Positions 34,123 to 47,642 of a stretch of DNA of 64,000 nucleotides are shown here, one piece after another. A model generated the notes under the pieces. That model was not told the origin of the DNA, did no database searches, and worked only from the letters and a program-made list of their open reading frames with translations. Numbering within the stretch: the stretch's first letter is position 1; each line of letters begins with the position of its first letter. The stretch is from Isoetes taiwanensis (taxonomy: Eukaryota > Streptophyta > Lycopodiopsida > Isoetales > Isoetaceae). The DNA is taken from the NCBI GenBank assembly GCA_021234155.1, contig JAJEKV010000011.1:126001-190000 (forward strand), written 5' to 3'. Position numbers and translations under genes: made by a program.

Positions 34123-37082
34123 TGCTCACAGGTTTTTCACAATGTTTTTCAAAAATCATAAGCCTGCATTTTATACTTCTATTTAATAAAATATTGATTG
34201 ACTAAGCAAAAAATAAAATAAGCATGGAGGTTAGCAATAATTAAGCTATCATCATATGCCACGTTTGACGCTAATTATGATCGTAATGATGCCACCATGG
34301 AGTGACGCGAATTGGATAGATAGAGGATGCCGCCATTGATTATCCAATCATTTTATCTTTTTATGTCGATGTCAAACCATGTGAAACCACAAAGTCTATA
34401 TCCTTCCTAGGGAGAGAAAAAAAAAAACATTGTGACCAAGTCCTTGGGCAATATGGTTGAAGTTCTTGGCATATCACAACATTTGCGAGGCACTGCAATT
34501 GATATGTAATTGATATGTAAGCGCAAGAAAAGAACTCACGAGGTTGTGGAACAAACAAAATAACTCTTAATTATTCTAGCATTGTGCTGGTTGTTTAAAT
34601 ATTCAACGATGAAGACATATAAAAATAAAAGATGGATATGACAAAAATCTATCAATTTTAGATATGTTTGTTATTTAGATTTAATGGTTGATTGTTAAAA
34701 ATGTTCATTTAAAGGCTAATGCAAAAATAGAGGTTGAAATGTCGCTTCATGTAGCATGTGTTCTAAATGTATTAGCAATTGGTCATATAGACATAGGTCA
34801 TGGATCCACACCATTATGGATCAAAATCCCCTTTGGAACTGGTGAATGGAATATTGATATATTGGTGGATACCTAGACTCATGCCTATGTTCAATGTGTG
34901 TACCTAGACTCAGGGCTATGTTGAATACCTAGGAGAGCCATTATATCATGATGCTTGTATATAGTTTAGCATGCTATACTTATAGAATCTAAATATCAAT
35001 AGATATATATTTGCTTGTATAAACCTAGAAATTTCAAAGCCATGCATGTGTTGATCTATAGCATTGATAATAATGATAGTATAATGATCATACCATCCAA
35101 TGACATGAATTGGATATAGCGGATGCAGCCAATGATTATTCAATCGTTCTATTTTAGTATGATGTCAAGCCATATGATGGTGTCATTGCAGCAATGTGCT
35201 ATCACGAAACTTTAATCTATAGGTAAGATGTTAACGAAAGATAACTCTTAGTTGTTTGGAGATTGTGATGTAGGATAATGGCCAATTCCTTGGAATTGGA
35301 TATCAAAATCTTATTCAGTTATGATAAGAATGAAATAGCGTAGAACTGATTTTTCTCGTCCAAGGAGACCAAAGAGGCTTATTCATGTGGGATCCAAACA
35401 AGGAACACATCAAACATATTATTGTCTAGGCCTAAAAACCCCTTGCCCGAAGGATTTTTGAAAGAAAAAACCTTAGCGGTAATAGGCTTGCTAAAAAATT
35501 GTACATTTTGTATAATTTAATGTAATGACTAAGGAGTCAACTAAGTTCGCATGTCCATTACCTCCTAGAGGTATGATGCTAGGATCCCCACTTCGGCCAC
35601 CTCCAACATCACATGCAGCAGTTGGAGGTGGAATCAACCTGGCATAACGTGCCCTGATAGGCCCAAAAGCTACGGAGTTTTGAAGAGTGTGGCACTCGTC
35701 TTCAATAACTCTCTGTTGGCAATAGTCACACAGCCTATCTACATGATCTGTCTAGGTCCATCTGCTTGTCTCAATTCTCAGACAGTGTGCTTTTGCCCAA
35801 ATGAACAATATCAGTCTATGCTTCTTCATGGTAGATGTGCTAACAGGTACTGTTGTGGACCAATGACAAGTGTCATATTAATCTAAATCTTAGATATGTT
35901 TCAGCAACAACTGCTTTAGCAACTTGGTTCTCTTTGTTGTACTAACTGCAATGGGAAGACTGCACTCACTGCGGTATGTTTGCAAGGAACTAGACTGTTG
36001 CACTCATTGCAATGGGTAGGCGGCACCCACTACGATGCTTCTGCACTTCTTGCAATACTAATCAGGTTTTGGCTGATACACTTGCTGCATATGTAAATTG
36101 CAAGGTATAGGGCTTCTGTGTTGGTGTCTTTATATCAACTTTGAGCCATCCCCCTTCTTCATCCTAGCTGGAGTGGGAGTCACGGCTGCAGCAAGGGAGA
36201 GACGTTCTTTTCATTGAACAGGAGGCCTATGCTAGATATGCCTTTCCCGTGTTGGGCTCTGGTAAGTGTGATTCTTGTGGGTGCAACATCTTGTTGGAGG
36301 CTTTTTAAGGATAATATTCATTGGAATTGTTATCGGCTTTCTCCTGTTGTATTTGAACTGTTAGATATGTGCTTATTTGCCTTGAGGTTTTACCTGGAAA
36401 GAGTAGCTTGGTTTATAGTACCTCTATTGCAGAGAAGAGGTTGAGACATTTACACAAGTGGAATAGTGGGCTGCTCTAGTATTGAAGGGTGCTCTTGGAG
36501 CAGTGCCTATAGTACCTTACTAGTGGGAAGACAATTGGCAATCTTGTCTAGTACAGTTCTACTTCTGCTTAAAATCTTGCGGGTTGGGCTTCTTGCAAGT
36601 GGAGTGTATTTCTGCAAGAGGAAGTTAGCCTATATAGTACTGCTAATAGGAGAAGAAGGCAGATCTTTGGGCGTTCTCATACAGTCCAATGCATCATTTT
36701 AGCAACATATCTTATTCTTCTAGGTATTCCTTCGGCTGCGTTCTTCGAGACCTTGAGGAATGATTTTTTGTTGCACTCTACATATGTTAGTACTCTCCCA
36801 TAGTACCTTCAACAGTTGGGAAGAAGGCCACGCACTCAAGTACTGGAAGAACTAAAACGATGAGGAGCATATCATCTTGCATGGATGAAGAAGAGGTTGA
36901 GGACCGTGACCATAGTACGTGGATATGATCTTAGGGTAGTTTTTCAATTGATGGCTGCTTGTATTTCTCATGACAATTCTGCCTATCTGATGACCATGAG
37001 CATTGTATACTTCCTATCTAGCCTATTAGAGCCCACAAGAAGGTCGTATACCATTTTTATATTAATCAAAAATTTCTTACCC
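34123..37082. other. No recognisable gene
   Basis: The 5' flank of the peroxidase-like gene lies at 34123-34350. The phrase ATCATACCATCCAATGACATGAATTGGATA at about 35087 is a diverged copy of 34285-34318, so a short region is duplicated. Open stretches at 35680-36702 show no domain. Confidence 0.4.
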
Positions 37083-37084
37083 TA

Positions 37085-37086
37085 AC

Positions 37087-37113
<27 letters not shown>
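37085..37113. repeat. Poly-A run of about 29 bases
   Basis: An uninterrupted A run on the plus strand. It could mark the 3' end of a retroposed sequence, but no element body is recognisable upstream. Confidence 0.85.
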
Positions 37114-37117
<4 letters not shown>

Positions 37118-37705
37118 AAAATTCGAAGAGAAATATTTGTCAACTTTGTCGATGGGAGCAAGATAAAGAAATATGAACACCAAAAGATAGTTCATGTCAA
37201 CATGATTACTATCGGTGACAAATATGATAGGCCCTATACAACTCTGAACTTGGTTAATATTACATCCCAACGTCCTAGACATAAGTTGCTAAGCTATATG
37301 TGGGAATGGCAATATACAATGTTTTACTAAACCTTTTCAAGTAAAACTGCAAAAAACTTGCCGAGATAAGCATATTTTACAGCTCATTCTAACTCCTCAA
37401 CCAGGCTGCATGAATAGATGGGGCGATTCAAGGTGAGATCCAATTCTAATGAGCTGTGAACAGTTTATCCGTTTGGGGGAAGATAAAAGCATGAATAAAA
37501 TTGGTGGGCAGATAAAAGCATGAAAGTTTACCCTTATAATTACTTTATGGATGCCGTGTATCAGATTGGATTTTGGCCTTTCCACAATTAATCATGTGCT
37601 TTGGATGAGGAAACACTCCGTTCTTTCAAACACCATTGTTTACATGATAGATTTGACATGGAATAGGCTAGAACAAGATATCAATTGAAACAATGGACAT
37701 GGCAA
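37114..37705. other. No recognisable gene
   Basis: Short repeats of GGGCGATTCAAG/GATAAAAGCATGAA text at 37480-37530. No coding signal. Confidence 0.4.
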
Positions 37706-37868
37706 CATCAATAGAATAGAATAGAATAGAATAGAATAGAGAGTAGAGTAGAGTAGAGTAGAGTAGAGTAGAGTAGAGTAGAGTAGAGTAGAGTAGAGTA
37801 GAGTAGAGTAGAGTAGAATAGAATAGAATAGAATAGAATAGAATAGAATAGAATAGAATAGAATAGAG
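37706..37868. repeat. (GAATA)n / (GAGTA)n pentanucleotide microsatellite
   Basis: A block of GAATA units is followed by about 15 GAGTA units and then about 11 GAATA units, one large pure array with a single-base variant core. Confidence 0.97.
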
Positions 37869-38903
37869 AAATCCTATAGCTTCCAAGCTAGTAAAGCCGT
37901 CTAATAGCTTAGCATTCAAACCATTAGTTGTTCTTACACCGTCAATCAATAGATAATCAAGGATTACTATAAAATGTTCTTTCTCATATTCAACATCTAA
38001 AGCTATGTTTATATATCTGCTCTAGCTTCTCAAGAAGTTTCCAATTAAGTTTTCCAACTACCAAGTCTCTTTATTGCCAAAATTGACTCATGGAGCTAAA
38101 CATATACTCCATAATAGAGGATTACTTCCTTTCATTGAGCATATACCAGTTGAGGTTGTCAAACAAACATTGGTAGAGGTTTTACAAAATTATGACCTAA
38201 AGACATCACCAGGTTCCACAATAGCTTCTGATTCCCTCACAATCTCTCCAAACTTGTTGAACAAGTTTTAGATATTCCATATTTACCATATCAGCCTATT
38301 TTTAGAAAAGTGGATCCTGAGCAGTATGGAATCAAGAAATCCTCCAATGGGCAATGCTACATATAACATTTGGTTCAGCCCTACGAAGATGTAATCATTC
38401 ATTTTCGAAAGAAGCTCATAACTCAGTCCTAAAAAACCCTTAATATATGCTCTCAAACATTGTTTCGCACTGTAATATTGTCTTATCAACAAAATAAATA
38501 CTCTTGTACTGATACAATCATCAATAAATTATGCAAGAAACTAAGAAATGCCAAAGAACTATGGTCCATATTTACGGATGCTAATAAGCTTCGTTACTTT
38601 CCAACATGATATTTTAGCATCTTCGCCAATACTAAATGGTCGAGGAAGCATTGTTCTGCTTGATCCTATTCCGCACCCCATGGAGATCACACTGCAAACT
38701 ATTTCTGATAATGCAGATCTCACTTTCTCTACTTGAATTAATTCTCACATGAGCAGTAAACTAAATCAACTTTATGATGGGATTAGTCAAGACATCAAAA
38801 ACAAAGATGATGTGATTTTATGATTGCAAACTCGCATTCTAGAATGCAACTTTATTGCAAACATTACATAAAGAATGCTTATCAAGTAGCAATAACTGTG
38901 ACG
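37869..38903. other. No recognisable gene
   Basis: An open stretch at 38074-38271 has protein-like composition but no family features I know. The phrase ATTCTAGAATGCAACTTTATTGCAAACATTACATAAAGAATGC begins a repeat that expands at 39.46 kb. Confidence 0.35.
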
Positions 38904-39026
38904 ATTAACTACCAGGTCTAAAGCATGTGATTTGGTTTCATCCAAATCATCGTGGCCTTTTCGGTTAGGATGCATAACTACCATTCCAGAGATAGTGGGT
39001 TCAAGTCCCTCCAGACCCTTAAATGT
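38904..39026 (+). repeat. tRNA-derived SINE-like repeat, copy 1
   Basis: It contains an A-box-like GTGGCCTTTTCGG (38952-38964) and a B box GGTTCAAGTCC (38998-39008), with tRNA-like stem text ACTACCATTCCAGAGATAGT between them. The same unit recurs at 39301-39420. Confidence 0.7.
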
Positions 39027-39134
39027 GACAGTATGATTTGGATAACTCATGCCCTAGTGGTGTGGGCAACTTGTAATAGGGTTGGGGGTCCAGATGGTTG
39101 TCGTCACACTCCTCGGTTTCAGTCCCTTGCAAAT

Positions 39135-39296
39135 CGAGTTCGGTCCGCCTCCAATTCCTTCGGTTGTAAGCCTTCAAAGAAGGGGGGGGAGGATACCCGG
39201 TTTTCGGGTCCCTTCAAAGAAGGGGAGGATCGAGTTCGAAGTTTGGTCCTCCAATTCCCCCGTTGCAAGCCTTCAAAGAAGGGGGGAGGATAGTGT
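39135..39296. repeat. CTTCAAAGAAGGGG repeat
   Basis: Three copies of CTTCAAAGAAGGGG..GGAGGAT at about 39172, 39211 and 39270, with intervening TCGGTCCGCCTCCAATTCC-like text. It lies between the two SINE-like copies. Confidence 0.7.
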
Positions 39297-39300
39297 CATT

Positions 39301-39420
39301 ATTAACTATCAGGTCTGGAGCGCTGTGATTTGGTTTCATCTAAATCGTGGTCTTTTAGGTTAGGATGCACAACTACCACTCCAGAGGTAGTGGGTTCAAG
39401 TCCATTCTTTAAATGTGACA
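39301..39420 (+). repeat. tRNA-derived SINE-like repeat, copy 2
   Basis: Same order as copy 1: CAGGTCTGGAG, TTTGGTTTCATCTAAATC, A-box-like GTGGTCTTTTAGG, B box GGTTCAAGTCC (39393-39403) and the 3' text TTTAAATGTGACA. Confidence 0.7.
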
Positions 39421-39458
39421 ATAACAGCATCTCCAACTTATGTGGACATAACTCTCTA

Positions 39459-39870
39459 TAATGCAATCTATTTCCAAGCATTCTTCTAGAATGCAATTTT
39501 ATTGCAAACATTACATAAAGAATGATAATGCAATCTATTTCCAAGCATTCTTCTAGAATGCAATTTTATTGCAAACGTTACATAAAGAATGCAATCTATT
39601 TCCAAGCATTCTTCTAGAATGCAATTTTATTGCAAACGTTACATAAAGAATGCTCATCAGGTAACAATAATAGCCAACCTATGTGGGAACCCTTCTATAA
39701 TGCAAATATGCTCATCAGGTAACAATAATAGCCAGCCTATGTGGGAACCCACTTGCAGGTAACAATAATAGACAACCTATGTGGGAAACCTTCTATAATG
39801 CAACCTATTTGCAAACCCGTCTGTAATGCAACTTCCTTGCGAACATTACATAAAGAATGCTCAAGTAACA
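39459..39870. repeat. Minisatellite of about 65 bp plus a second tandem unit
   Basis: Three near-identical units contain CATTCTTCTAGAATGCAATT and CATAAAGAATG (39459-39660). These are followed by two to three units of GTAACAATAATAGCCAACCT ATGTGGGAACCC (39655-39785) and a degraded unit at 39800-39870. A related single copy lies at 38830-38880. Confidence 0.85.
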
Positions 39871-40463
39871 ATAGTAGCATCTCCAACCTACGTACATAAT
39901 TTGCTTACTAATCCAAATGAGTAGTACTAAACTCAACAATTAATTTGCAAGTTTAGTTCACATGGCTCTCTAAACATTCAACTATTTTTCAATGACACAT
40001 TGAGTAAAGAAAGGCAGAAGAAAAGGGAAGAAATATCTATGAGTGACAAAATTTATCTACATTATTTCTTCTAATGTAAAGGCAAGCAGATTGTAGCTAC
40101 ATCAGCAGTGTCGAAATTGCATCAAGGTCTTCATGATATAAAACAGTGTACAAAAACTAAATTCCAAATTGCACACCATTAATCTTGCATGAATCCTATA
40201 ATGTTGAACCAATGCCTTATACCCCGACGCTGGGCACCATTATTCGTTAAGATATTATTTCTCTCCGATCTTTGGAGGAGCTCTAAAGTAATGGTAGTTT
40301 TTAGTCAAATTATGTAAGGATACAAATAGACAAATTTGCATTTCCATGACATGGTTGTCACTCCAGCTCTTAACACCTAATCTAGGTTTTACGCAACCAT
40401 ATCTTATCGATGCTCAATGGGAAAACCGAGTTCAATAGCACTCATCTATCCTTTAGGAGCATG

Positions 40464-40692
40464 TAAAGGACGGTTGGGCCCAATCCAGCCGTCTCATCCA
40501 ATGAATAGGTGACACATGTCACCTTTTCTATATCTGAAAAATCGTGCAACATCTTACTCTGCATTCTACCGCGTCTTACCCCGCTTTCTGACTTTTTACT
40601 CCACTTTCTAATTATTATTACCTGCTTTTCTGAGATTCCACCTGCAAGTAGTAGATACGTGGCATGCCTGGATTGGGCCTAGCCGCCCTTTA
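40464..40692. mobile_element. Small MITE, 229 bp
   Basis: The ends are inverted repeats of about 25 bases (TAAAGGACGGTTGGGCCCAA / TAAAGGGCGGCTAGGCCCAA, then TCCAG). It has no coding capacity. A clear target duplication is not visible. The rest of 39871-41437 shows nothing else recognisable. Confidence 0.65.
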
Positions 40693-41437
40693 TGTTATGC
40701 CAAAGTCGCTCCGGGCTTGATTCCGAATCCGAAGCCCGGAGGGACTTTCCTTTATACAGCAATTAAGTGAGTCAGCATTAAGCGACCAGCCATTAAGTGA
40801 GTCTGCATTGAGTAAACAAATTTCTTGTAATATAAAGATTGATCAAACTTCAGATTACAAACTGGCGGCATTCAATTCAAAAAAAAAAATACCCCACGAC
40901 CATTTTTGCCGCAGCTTGAATATTAAAGCAATGGGAGAATTATTCAGGCTTACTTCCGGAAGCCGAGCTCACCGTCATTACAGCTTAATTATACGTCATG
41001 GATTCGAATTTTCCAACTAAGCCCGATTACTTATAGTGGAAAACTTCCACCCGGCGACATTCTACAATGATCCATAAGCTGTATGATTTTCTTTATTTTG
41101 GCACACTCAGTCCATGCCTGTCCTTCATTTAAGTTCCCTTCTATCTTGTTTGATTTCACGTTTTACTTCCTGATTTAGAATACGTTGATTGAGACAGTAT
41201 AGAAATTGCATGGTCTGAGTTTGAAATCATTAATCACAGTTAAGTTGATATATTATTCCTCGAATTCTTGTATGTTAAGTATGGGCGAACATTAAACAAA
41301 ATGAGGTGACTCTTAGGTTTCGCTGATAGCTTACGTTCTTTACTCATTGGCAGCTTGCTTAAATTTGATGCTGGCATTGAGCATATACAAAGAGCATGCT
41401 TTTATCTTTTCAAATTGAGTAACAGGCATCAGCATTA

Positions 41438-44400
41438 ATGGGAAAGATCTTGGTGAAAATCCGTCCCTTAGTAGTCATTCTGCTGCTAATCTGGTATTGG
41501 AAGCCAGCTGCAGCAGCATCGACTTTGGAATCTGATGGTGAGAGCTAAACCAAAATTCCTGCCGTAAAATATCGGTACAATTGTTTTTCTGATCCATGAT
41601 AGTGATATATCCATTGCAGTGACTGCACTACAAACAATGGCCAAACTCTGGAAAAATGCAAATGATTTGGGATGGAATGGCAACGACCCCTGCGGATCAA
41701 AATGGAAAGGTGTTACATGTGATTCTACTCACATCAATGTTGTGAAGCTGTAAGTCAAGAGCTACGCCTTTAATATGGGATTCCGCTTTTTACTTCATCC
41801 TTTGGGATTTGTCAGCCTTGGGGTGTCACTTTCTCTTTCAGGAATTTGTTCAGCTCTGGTCTCCAGGGAACATTATCGCAGGCTGTTGGAGGACTGGCAA
41901 GTCTTACTACATTGTATGCAAGAAATTCCCTTTCGTCTTGTTATCACTGTTCGCAAGCCACACGCTAACATAAATATTACAGGGATCTGTCATTCAATCC
42001 AAACCTTACAGGAGGTTTACCTTCACAAATTGGTAACCTTACGAAGTTGGAAAACATGTGAGTTTCTAGACCTGTGGCTTTTAATATCCAATGGTCTAAA
42101 TTCTTTGTATTTGCATACAGTAACCTGCAAGCTTGTAGCTTTACTGGTCCAATTCCTAGAGAAATTGGTAATCTGAAGGCATTGCAGTTTTTGTAAGCAA
42201 TCTTCTTCTCATGGCAAAAAGTTCGTTGATCTTATTTCCTGGTTGACGGTACATTTTTCTCTCATGACAGGGCATTGAACAAAAATAATTTGACAGGAAG
42301 CATACCTCCCAGCTTAGGCAACCTAGCAAACCTTTCATGGTTTGACATATCTGAGAACCTTCTTCAGGGTGAGTTGCCAATCTCAAGTCAATATGCACTC
42401 GGCCTCGACAATCTTACAGCGGCAGGTCACTTGTAAGTATTATGTGCATACAATATTATAACTAATTCTTGATAAAATAATGATATGCTGGAAATGATGT
42501 CTCAGCCATTTCAACAACAACTCCCTATCAGGCAAAATTCCAAAAGAAATTTGTTCTTTGCCTAAACTTGTGCACTTGTAAGTTTTTATTCCTCTGTTTG
42601 TCCTTGCGATTTGGTTATTACTAATTTTCATGTTTTTTTGCATGTTGTCAGGCTTCTGGATAGTAACAACTTTAGTGGAACAATCCCATCAGAAATTGGA
42701 AACCTAAAAAGCTTACAAATCCTGTAAATATCTCATTTGACCTCAACAGCTTTTCTATGTCTTAATGATAACGTCTGCCTCCCTCATTATTTCACAGGAG
42801 GCTCGGGAATAATAAATTCTCTGGTCCTATTCCAAGCAATATCAGCAATATCAGAGCACTGCAAGAAATGTAAGATGGCACATGACTTCTCTCAATTTTC
42901 TCTTGAAAGCGTTGTGAACTCAATGCAGAACACAATTTGTTATAATTCAAACAATGAGCATGATATGTTAAAATCTGTGAAAGCTTAACTATGTCTTTTG
43001 TTTTACAGGCATGTTAGGAATAACCTGCTAAGTGGGCCTCTGCCAGATTTTTCCAATCTTACAAATCTGACATTATTGTAAGTAGATCTTCAATTTTATA
43101 ATTTAGTTTTCCCTCTGTCTATGCTACTTATGCTTTCTTTTTCCCAGGGACTTGGGACTAAATAACTTTGATGCACAAGTGGTCCCGCCATCTATTGCAA
43201 GGTTACCCTTAATTACACTGTAAGCAAATGCTTTACCAATGAATTTTGGAAGGACCATGCAAACTAAGTTGCTGACATTTATTAAGCTTTACTACAGTGA
43301 TGTCGACAATATCAATTTGATTGGAACATTTCCATCAGCCATACTTCAATCTTCAACATTGGAGTCCATGTCAGTGGGAATTGACTCTTGATGATTGTCT
43401 TTAATGCAGAGCCATCCGATTTGACCTTACTTAGTTCATATACTACGATTAATGAAGGCTCAATAGATATTTTTTCTTTCCTAACTTCATAAAGTTCACC
43501 TTTTGGCAGATCAGCTATGCACAATCATTTAAATGGATCCCTTAACTTTGCGCAAGCAAGTGCATTGGGCATTGCTGAATTTGATTATAACGACATTACG
43601 GATGTCGCCTTCGGTGGGAGTACAGTTATTGTTACGTGAGTGTTTGGAAACTGGTTCCTAGCTTTCTCAATTGCTAAAAGAATGTCTCTCATTCTGCAGG
43701 CTCTTTGGAAATCCTGTGTGTAACAGTACTTATTATAGCCTCTCTGCCAAAGCGTGCAATGCATCCAACACTTCCACTAACACATCTGTATCTTCTCCTA
43801 GTTCATCTTGCAAAGTTATTGACTGTTTACAGGAAACTCAGAATCCAGTCACTTGTACATGCCAATATCCATATATCATTGAAATACTGCTGACTTCTCC
43901 CCCTTATGCTGACCTCAATGAGGAGAGAATGAAAAATCTTACAAATGTGCTGCAAAAAGCGCTTAATCTCACTAATGGCCAAGTATGGGTGCATGATGGA
44001 AGAGTAACATCAAATTCAAGGATAATAGCAACAGTGTATTTGTTTCCAAATACAACTGAGAATTCATTAACTGATGACGAGTTTGACCAAATTACTAATA
44101 AGATAAGGCACCATGAAATTACTTTAGGGAAGTTTGGTCCATACATCTTGCAAGCTATTATTAAAACACCACCACGTGGTAAGTTTTACTCAGATACGGT
44201 CTTTGTTGTGCATTTTTTTTTTTCTGCCGCTTTCGATGTTTAATGCATAAGCCTACAGGTGGAGGCAGGCAGAGCCAAAGAATACATGGAGCAGCTTTGA
44301 TTGGGATTGTTGTAGGCCTGGTAGCTGCAATTGTTATCATACTTGGTATCGGCATTTATGCCTTAAAGCAGCGGAATTTAGCTATTGAGGCAACGAATCT

Positions 44401-45978
44401 CTCAAAACAATTTGGTAAATCTTGGTCCTGTTTGAATGCATAATAATGTAAATAATCTTGTTTGATGTAGCATCTCCACTTAGGTCAAGATCTGCTTCAG
44501 TTGTCTCATTGTGTAGAAACTAATATTATCTTCAACACATCATTATCACAAGAAGGAAATCCCATCTAACTTAAAGTCTCTCCTTAATCCTTCTCGATTT
44601 GGCCTACTTCTTTATCTGTCTAAACACCTCAGGTTAGAGAACTGCAATGCCCTTATGCATTTTATGAGGATTGAATGGCTTGGCACATTTAATATTGAAA
44701 AGCTTTATGGAGATACTTTTAGCACTGGCCTCAAAACTTTTCATTTTATGATGCTTCAGCTTCGTGGGGAGCAGGTAGTAAAATAAGTGGAAGCAGTCCA
44801 CAGTTAAAAGGGGCCAGATTCTTCACATCTGCTGAACTTAAGAAGGCAACAGACAATTTCAGTGGAAGCAAGGAAATAGGTCGTGGAGGCTATGGAAAGG
44901 TAGAAATGCTAGATTAGCTCTCATGAGTTATCTTCTATTAGATGTCTTTAATTTGTTTTCTTGCAGGTGTATAAAGGAACAATAATAACCGGAGAAGTGG
45001 TTGCAATCAAGAAAGCTGAAGCAGGGAGTCTACAGGGTCCACCAGAATTCAAAACAGAAGTAGAGTTACTATCCCGTGTGCACCACAAGAATCTAGTTGG
45101 TCTCATTGGATTCTGTTATGAAGAAAAGGAGCAAATGTTGGTGTATGAGTACATGTCAAATGGAACTTTGCGGGATAGACTAAATGGTTAGATATTCATG
45201 CTTAAACACTAACAGAATTAATAGATCTGAATAAGAGACCTTTAAAATTTTGCAGGCTCTCCTCCTTTGACTTGGAAGAAGAGGCTAGAGATTGCTGCCC
45301 ATTCTGCAAAAGGCATTGCTTATCTACATGAAATGGCCAGCCCTCCGATCATTCACAGGGACATTAAGTCTACAAATATTCTCCTGGATGATAAATTCGT
45401 GGCCAAGGTGGCTGATTTTGGTCTGTCAAAGCTTGCTTCTGAAGATAGTCATGTTTCTACTCAAGTGAAGGGAACAATGGTATGCACCCAATAATCAGAT
45501 ACTTTCTTTTATCAAAACTGAAATATAACAAAACGTGCAGGGTTATATAGATCCCGAATATTACATATCGCAACAACTGACCGAAAAGAGCGACGTCTAT
45601 AGCTTCGGTGTTGTTATGCTGGAGATCATCTCGGCTAAACCACCCATAGTAAAAGGGAAATACATTGTTCGCGAAGTTAGGAACGCACTGACGAAAGGTG
45701 GGATAAATCAAGCAGCTCGTCTGTTGGATCCTCGCCTTAAAAACTACCGGATTAAGGAGCTTGACATGTACATTAAACTGGCTCTTAGATGCGCGGATGA
45801 TGCAGCAGAACCTCGTCCTAGAATGAGCGAGGTTGTGAAAGAGCTTGAAATTTTGGTAACAGAAGTGGCTAGCTACGATCAAGGTATGGAAATTGATCTT
45901 AGCCCACCACAGTCCTCCCATGCATCTTTCGATTACAGTGGAGGATTCCATGTTCCCACACATATCGAGCCCAAGTAA
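41438..45978 (+). CDS. LRR receptor-like kinase, subfamily VIII-1 (HPCA1-like)
   Basis: A 19-exon model splices in frame with GT-AG introns to 940 residues: 41438-41537, 41620-41749, 41842-41913, 41983-42057, 42121-42192, 42271-42432, 42506-42577, 42652-42723, 42798-42869, 43009-43077, 43148-43219, 43298-43369, 43510-43635, 43700-44178, 44259-44414, 44760-44899, 44967-45186, 45256-45479, 45541-45978. Order: signal peptide, LRR cap ([16 protein letters not shown]), about ten LRRs mostly one 72-bp exon each, Cys-rich juxtamembrane domain, TM helix ([20 protein letters not shown]), kinase. Kinase motifs are intact: [43 protein letters not shown]. The C-terminus FDYSGGF..EPK resembles Arabidopsis At5g49760 (HPCA1, a hydrogen-peroxide sensor). 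The CxC pair (CTC) is kept; the partner CxxC is CKVIDC here. It is a plasma-membrane receptor kinase; ligand not inferable. Confidence 0.93.
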
Positions 45979-46895
45979 CAAGCAAGCTTACATTGATTTA
46001 TTGTGACAGATTTCGTTCATGACTAAAGAAAGAAACCTTGTTTGCAGAACATAAGCAATAAAATTGATCATGGTGTAAAAAGGTATTGGGTGAGCTAGGG
46101 CACACCTATCATAATGGCTTTATGGGATTTCACTAATTATTAAAATAGCTTGACCAGGCAGTAATTAAGTATTGAGCTAGCCAAATAACACAGCATGACA
46201 TTATCTTCCCTTTTATCTCCTCAAGATGAAAGGCATATATTGCTTGCATATGATAGAATCAATTTCTACTAGTATATTTCCTCTTGTGACACACAAGACA
46301 ATGCTACATCCTTCTAATTGCGAAAAAATGATCCTATAAGCTTTGTAATGAGGTTTACACTTATTACAAATGGGCATTTCATTCAAAGATAGTGCCACCA
46401 AGTTTGAAATCAATTGCTCCAAAGAAAGGAGCTTAGCATCAAATCCAGTTAGTTGGGCCTAATTGAAGTTATTTTAATTTGATATCTCTTGAGGTTGCAG
46501 ATGCCCTGAGCATGCATGCAACATCGTCAAGTTGAGAATGCATCTTCCACCTATTCTCAGTCGTGCAGTTGATGCAAAAATAATAATACTTCGTAGTGCA
46601 AATCCTTGTTTATTGCAAGTACAAAGAATGCTAATGTCATTTGAAGTGCTTTCTAATATCTCCCATGTTGAGCATGCAGTAATGAAACTTTTTCTGCAAT
46701 TGGAAGGATGTTAGATTTTGCAATTGGAAAGAACCACATTTTGCCATGACGTGTGGATAGGACAAAAACTTCGAAAAGTAATAGGATCCGGCTAGCCAAA
46801 CCTGCTAAGGAAATTATTTGTCTCATGACTTGTTTATTGTCAACCAAACTCGACATGCGTTCTGATTAGTAAAGCAAAAGTTATTGTGTGTGTGG
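45979..46895. other. No recognisable gene (3' flank of the receptor kinase)
   Basis: This probably includes the 3' UTR of the kinase (AATAAAATTGATCATGG near 46057 is a possible polyadenylation signal). The remainder is AT-rich without repeats until the hAT end at 46896. Confidence 0.5.
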
Positions 46896-47642
46896 TAGGG
46901 ATAGGTTCAATACGCTGTACGTTTTATACGAAATACGTATGAATTGCATGATACGACACATATTTGCCGTATAAAACGTAAAAAATACGGCAAAAAAAAA
47001 TTCCGGCGTCGGAAGATTTTCGCTGACGCCGGAAAAATGTTTAGGTGTCTGTGAAACCAATTTTTCTTATCGCGCACGCCGAAAACATCGGGTTGCGTGT
47101 AACGTGAAAACTTTTTTTGCGAACTGCTTTTAAATGTTTTCGCGTACGCAAAAAAATGTTCGCATACACGATTCTGATGTTTTCGCGCACGCGAAAATCT
47201 TTGAGCTGTTTTTTTTTTATTTTACAAAGCAAAAAAAATGTTTGTGCCTCTGTTTGGCCTGTTTTGTGGCACTGTTAATAGTATATATAAGAAAAATGTG
47301 ATTAGCCCTAGAATTCACCTCAAACGTTGACTGCCAGGTTGAGTCAAAATACTCCTTGGGAAACAACCGCCTTTTGAGGTGTCATTTTTGTGTGTCTGGG
47401 CCCGAGGTTGGATTTGGAATGTGAGTTTACTCCGGTCCCAATGGTTTCCAAACTTTGGTTCCTGATCTCCGCTTCCTTAGAATATCCTATAGGGTTCCGT
47501 CCAACCCCCCTTGATTCTCGTACGGAACGTCGACGTAATATATGCATTGTGAGCTTGCTCCTTTGTATATATACGTCTTCCTTTAGTTCGTGTAATCAAG
47601 GAGTCAGACAAGCAGACATTGTCAGCCAAGCTAGTAGCAGCA

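Noticed and set aside
37668-37949. Open frame with a Tyr-Ser-repeat protein
   Set aside because: It is a translation of the GAATA/GAGTA microsatellite.
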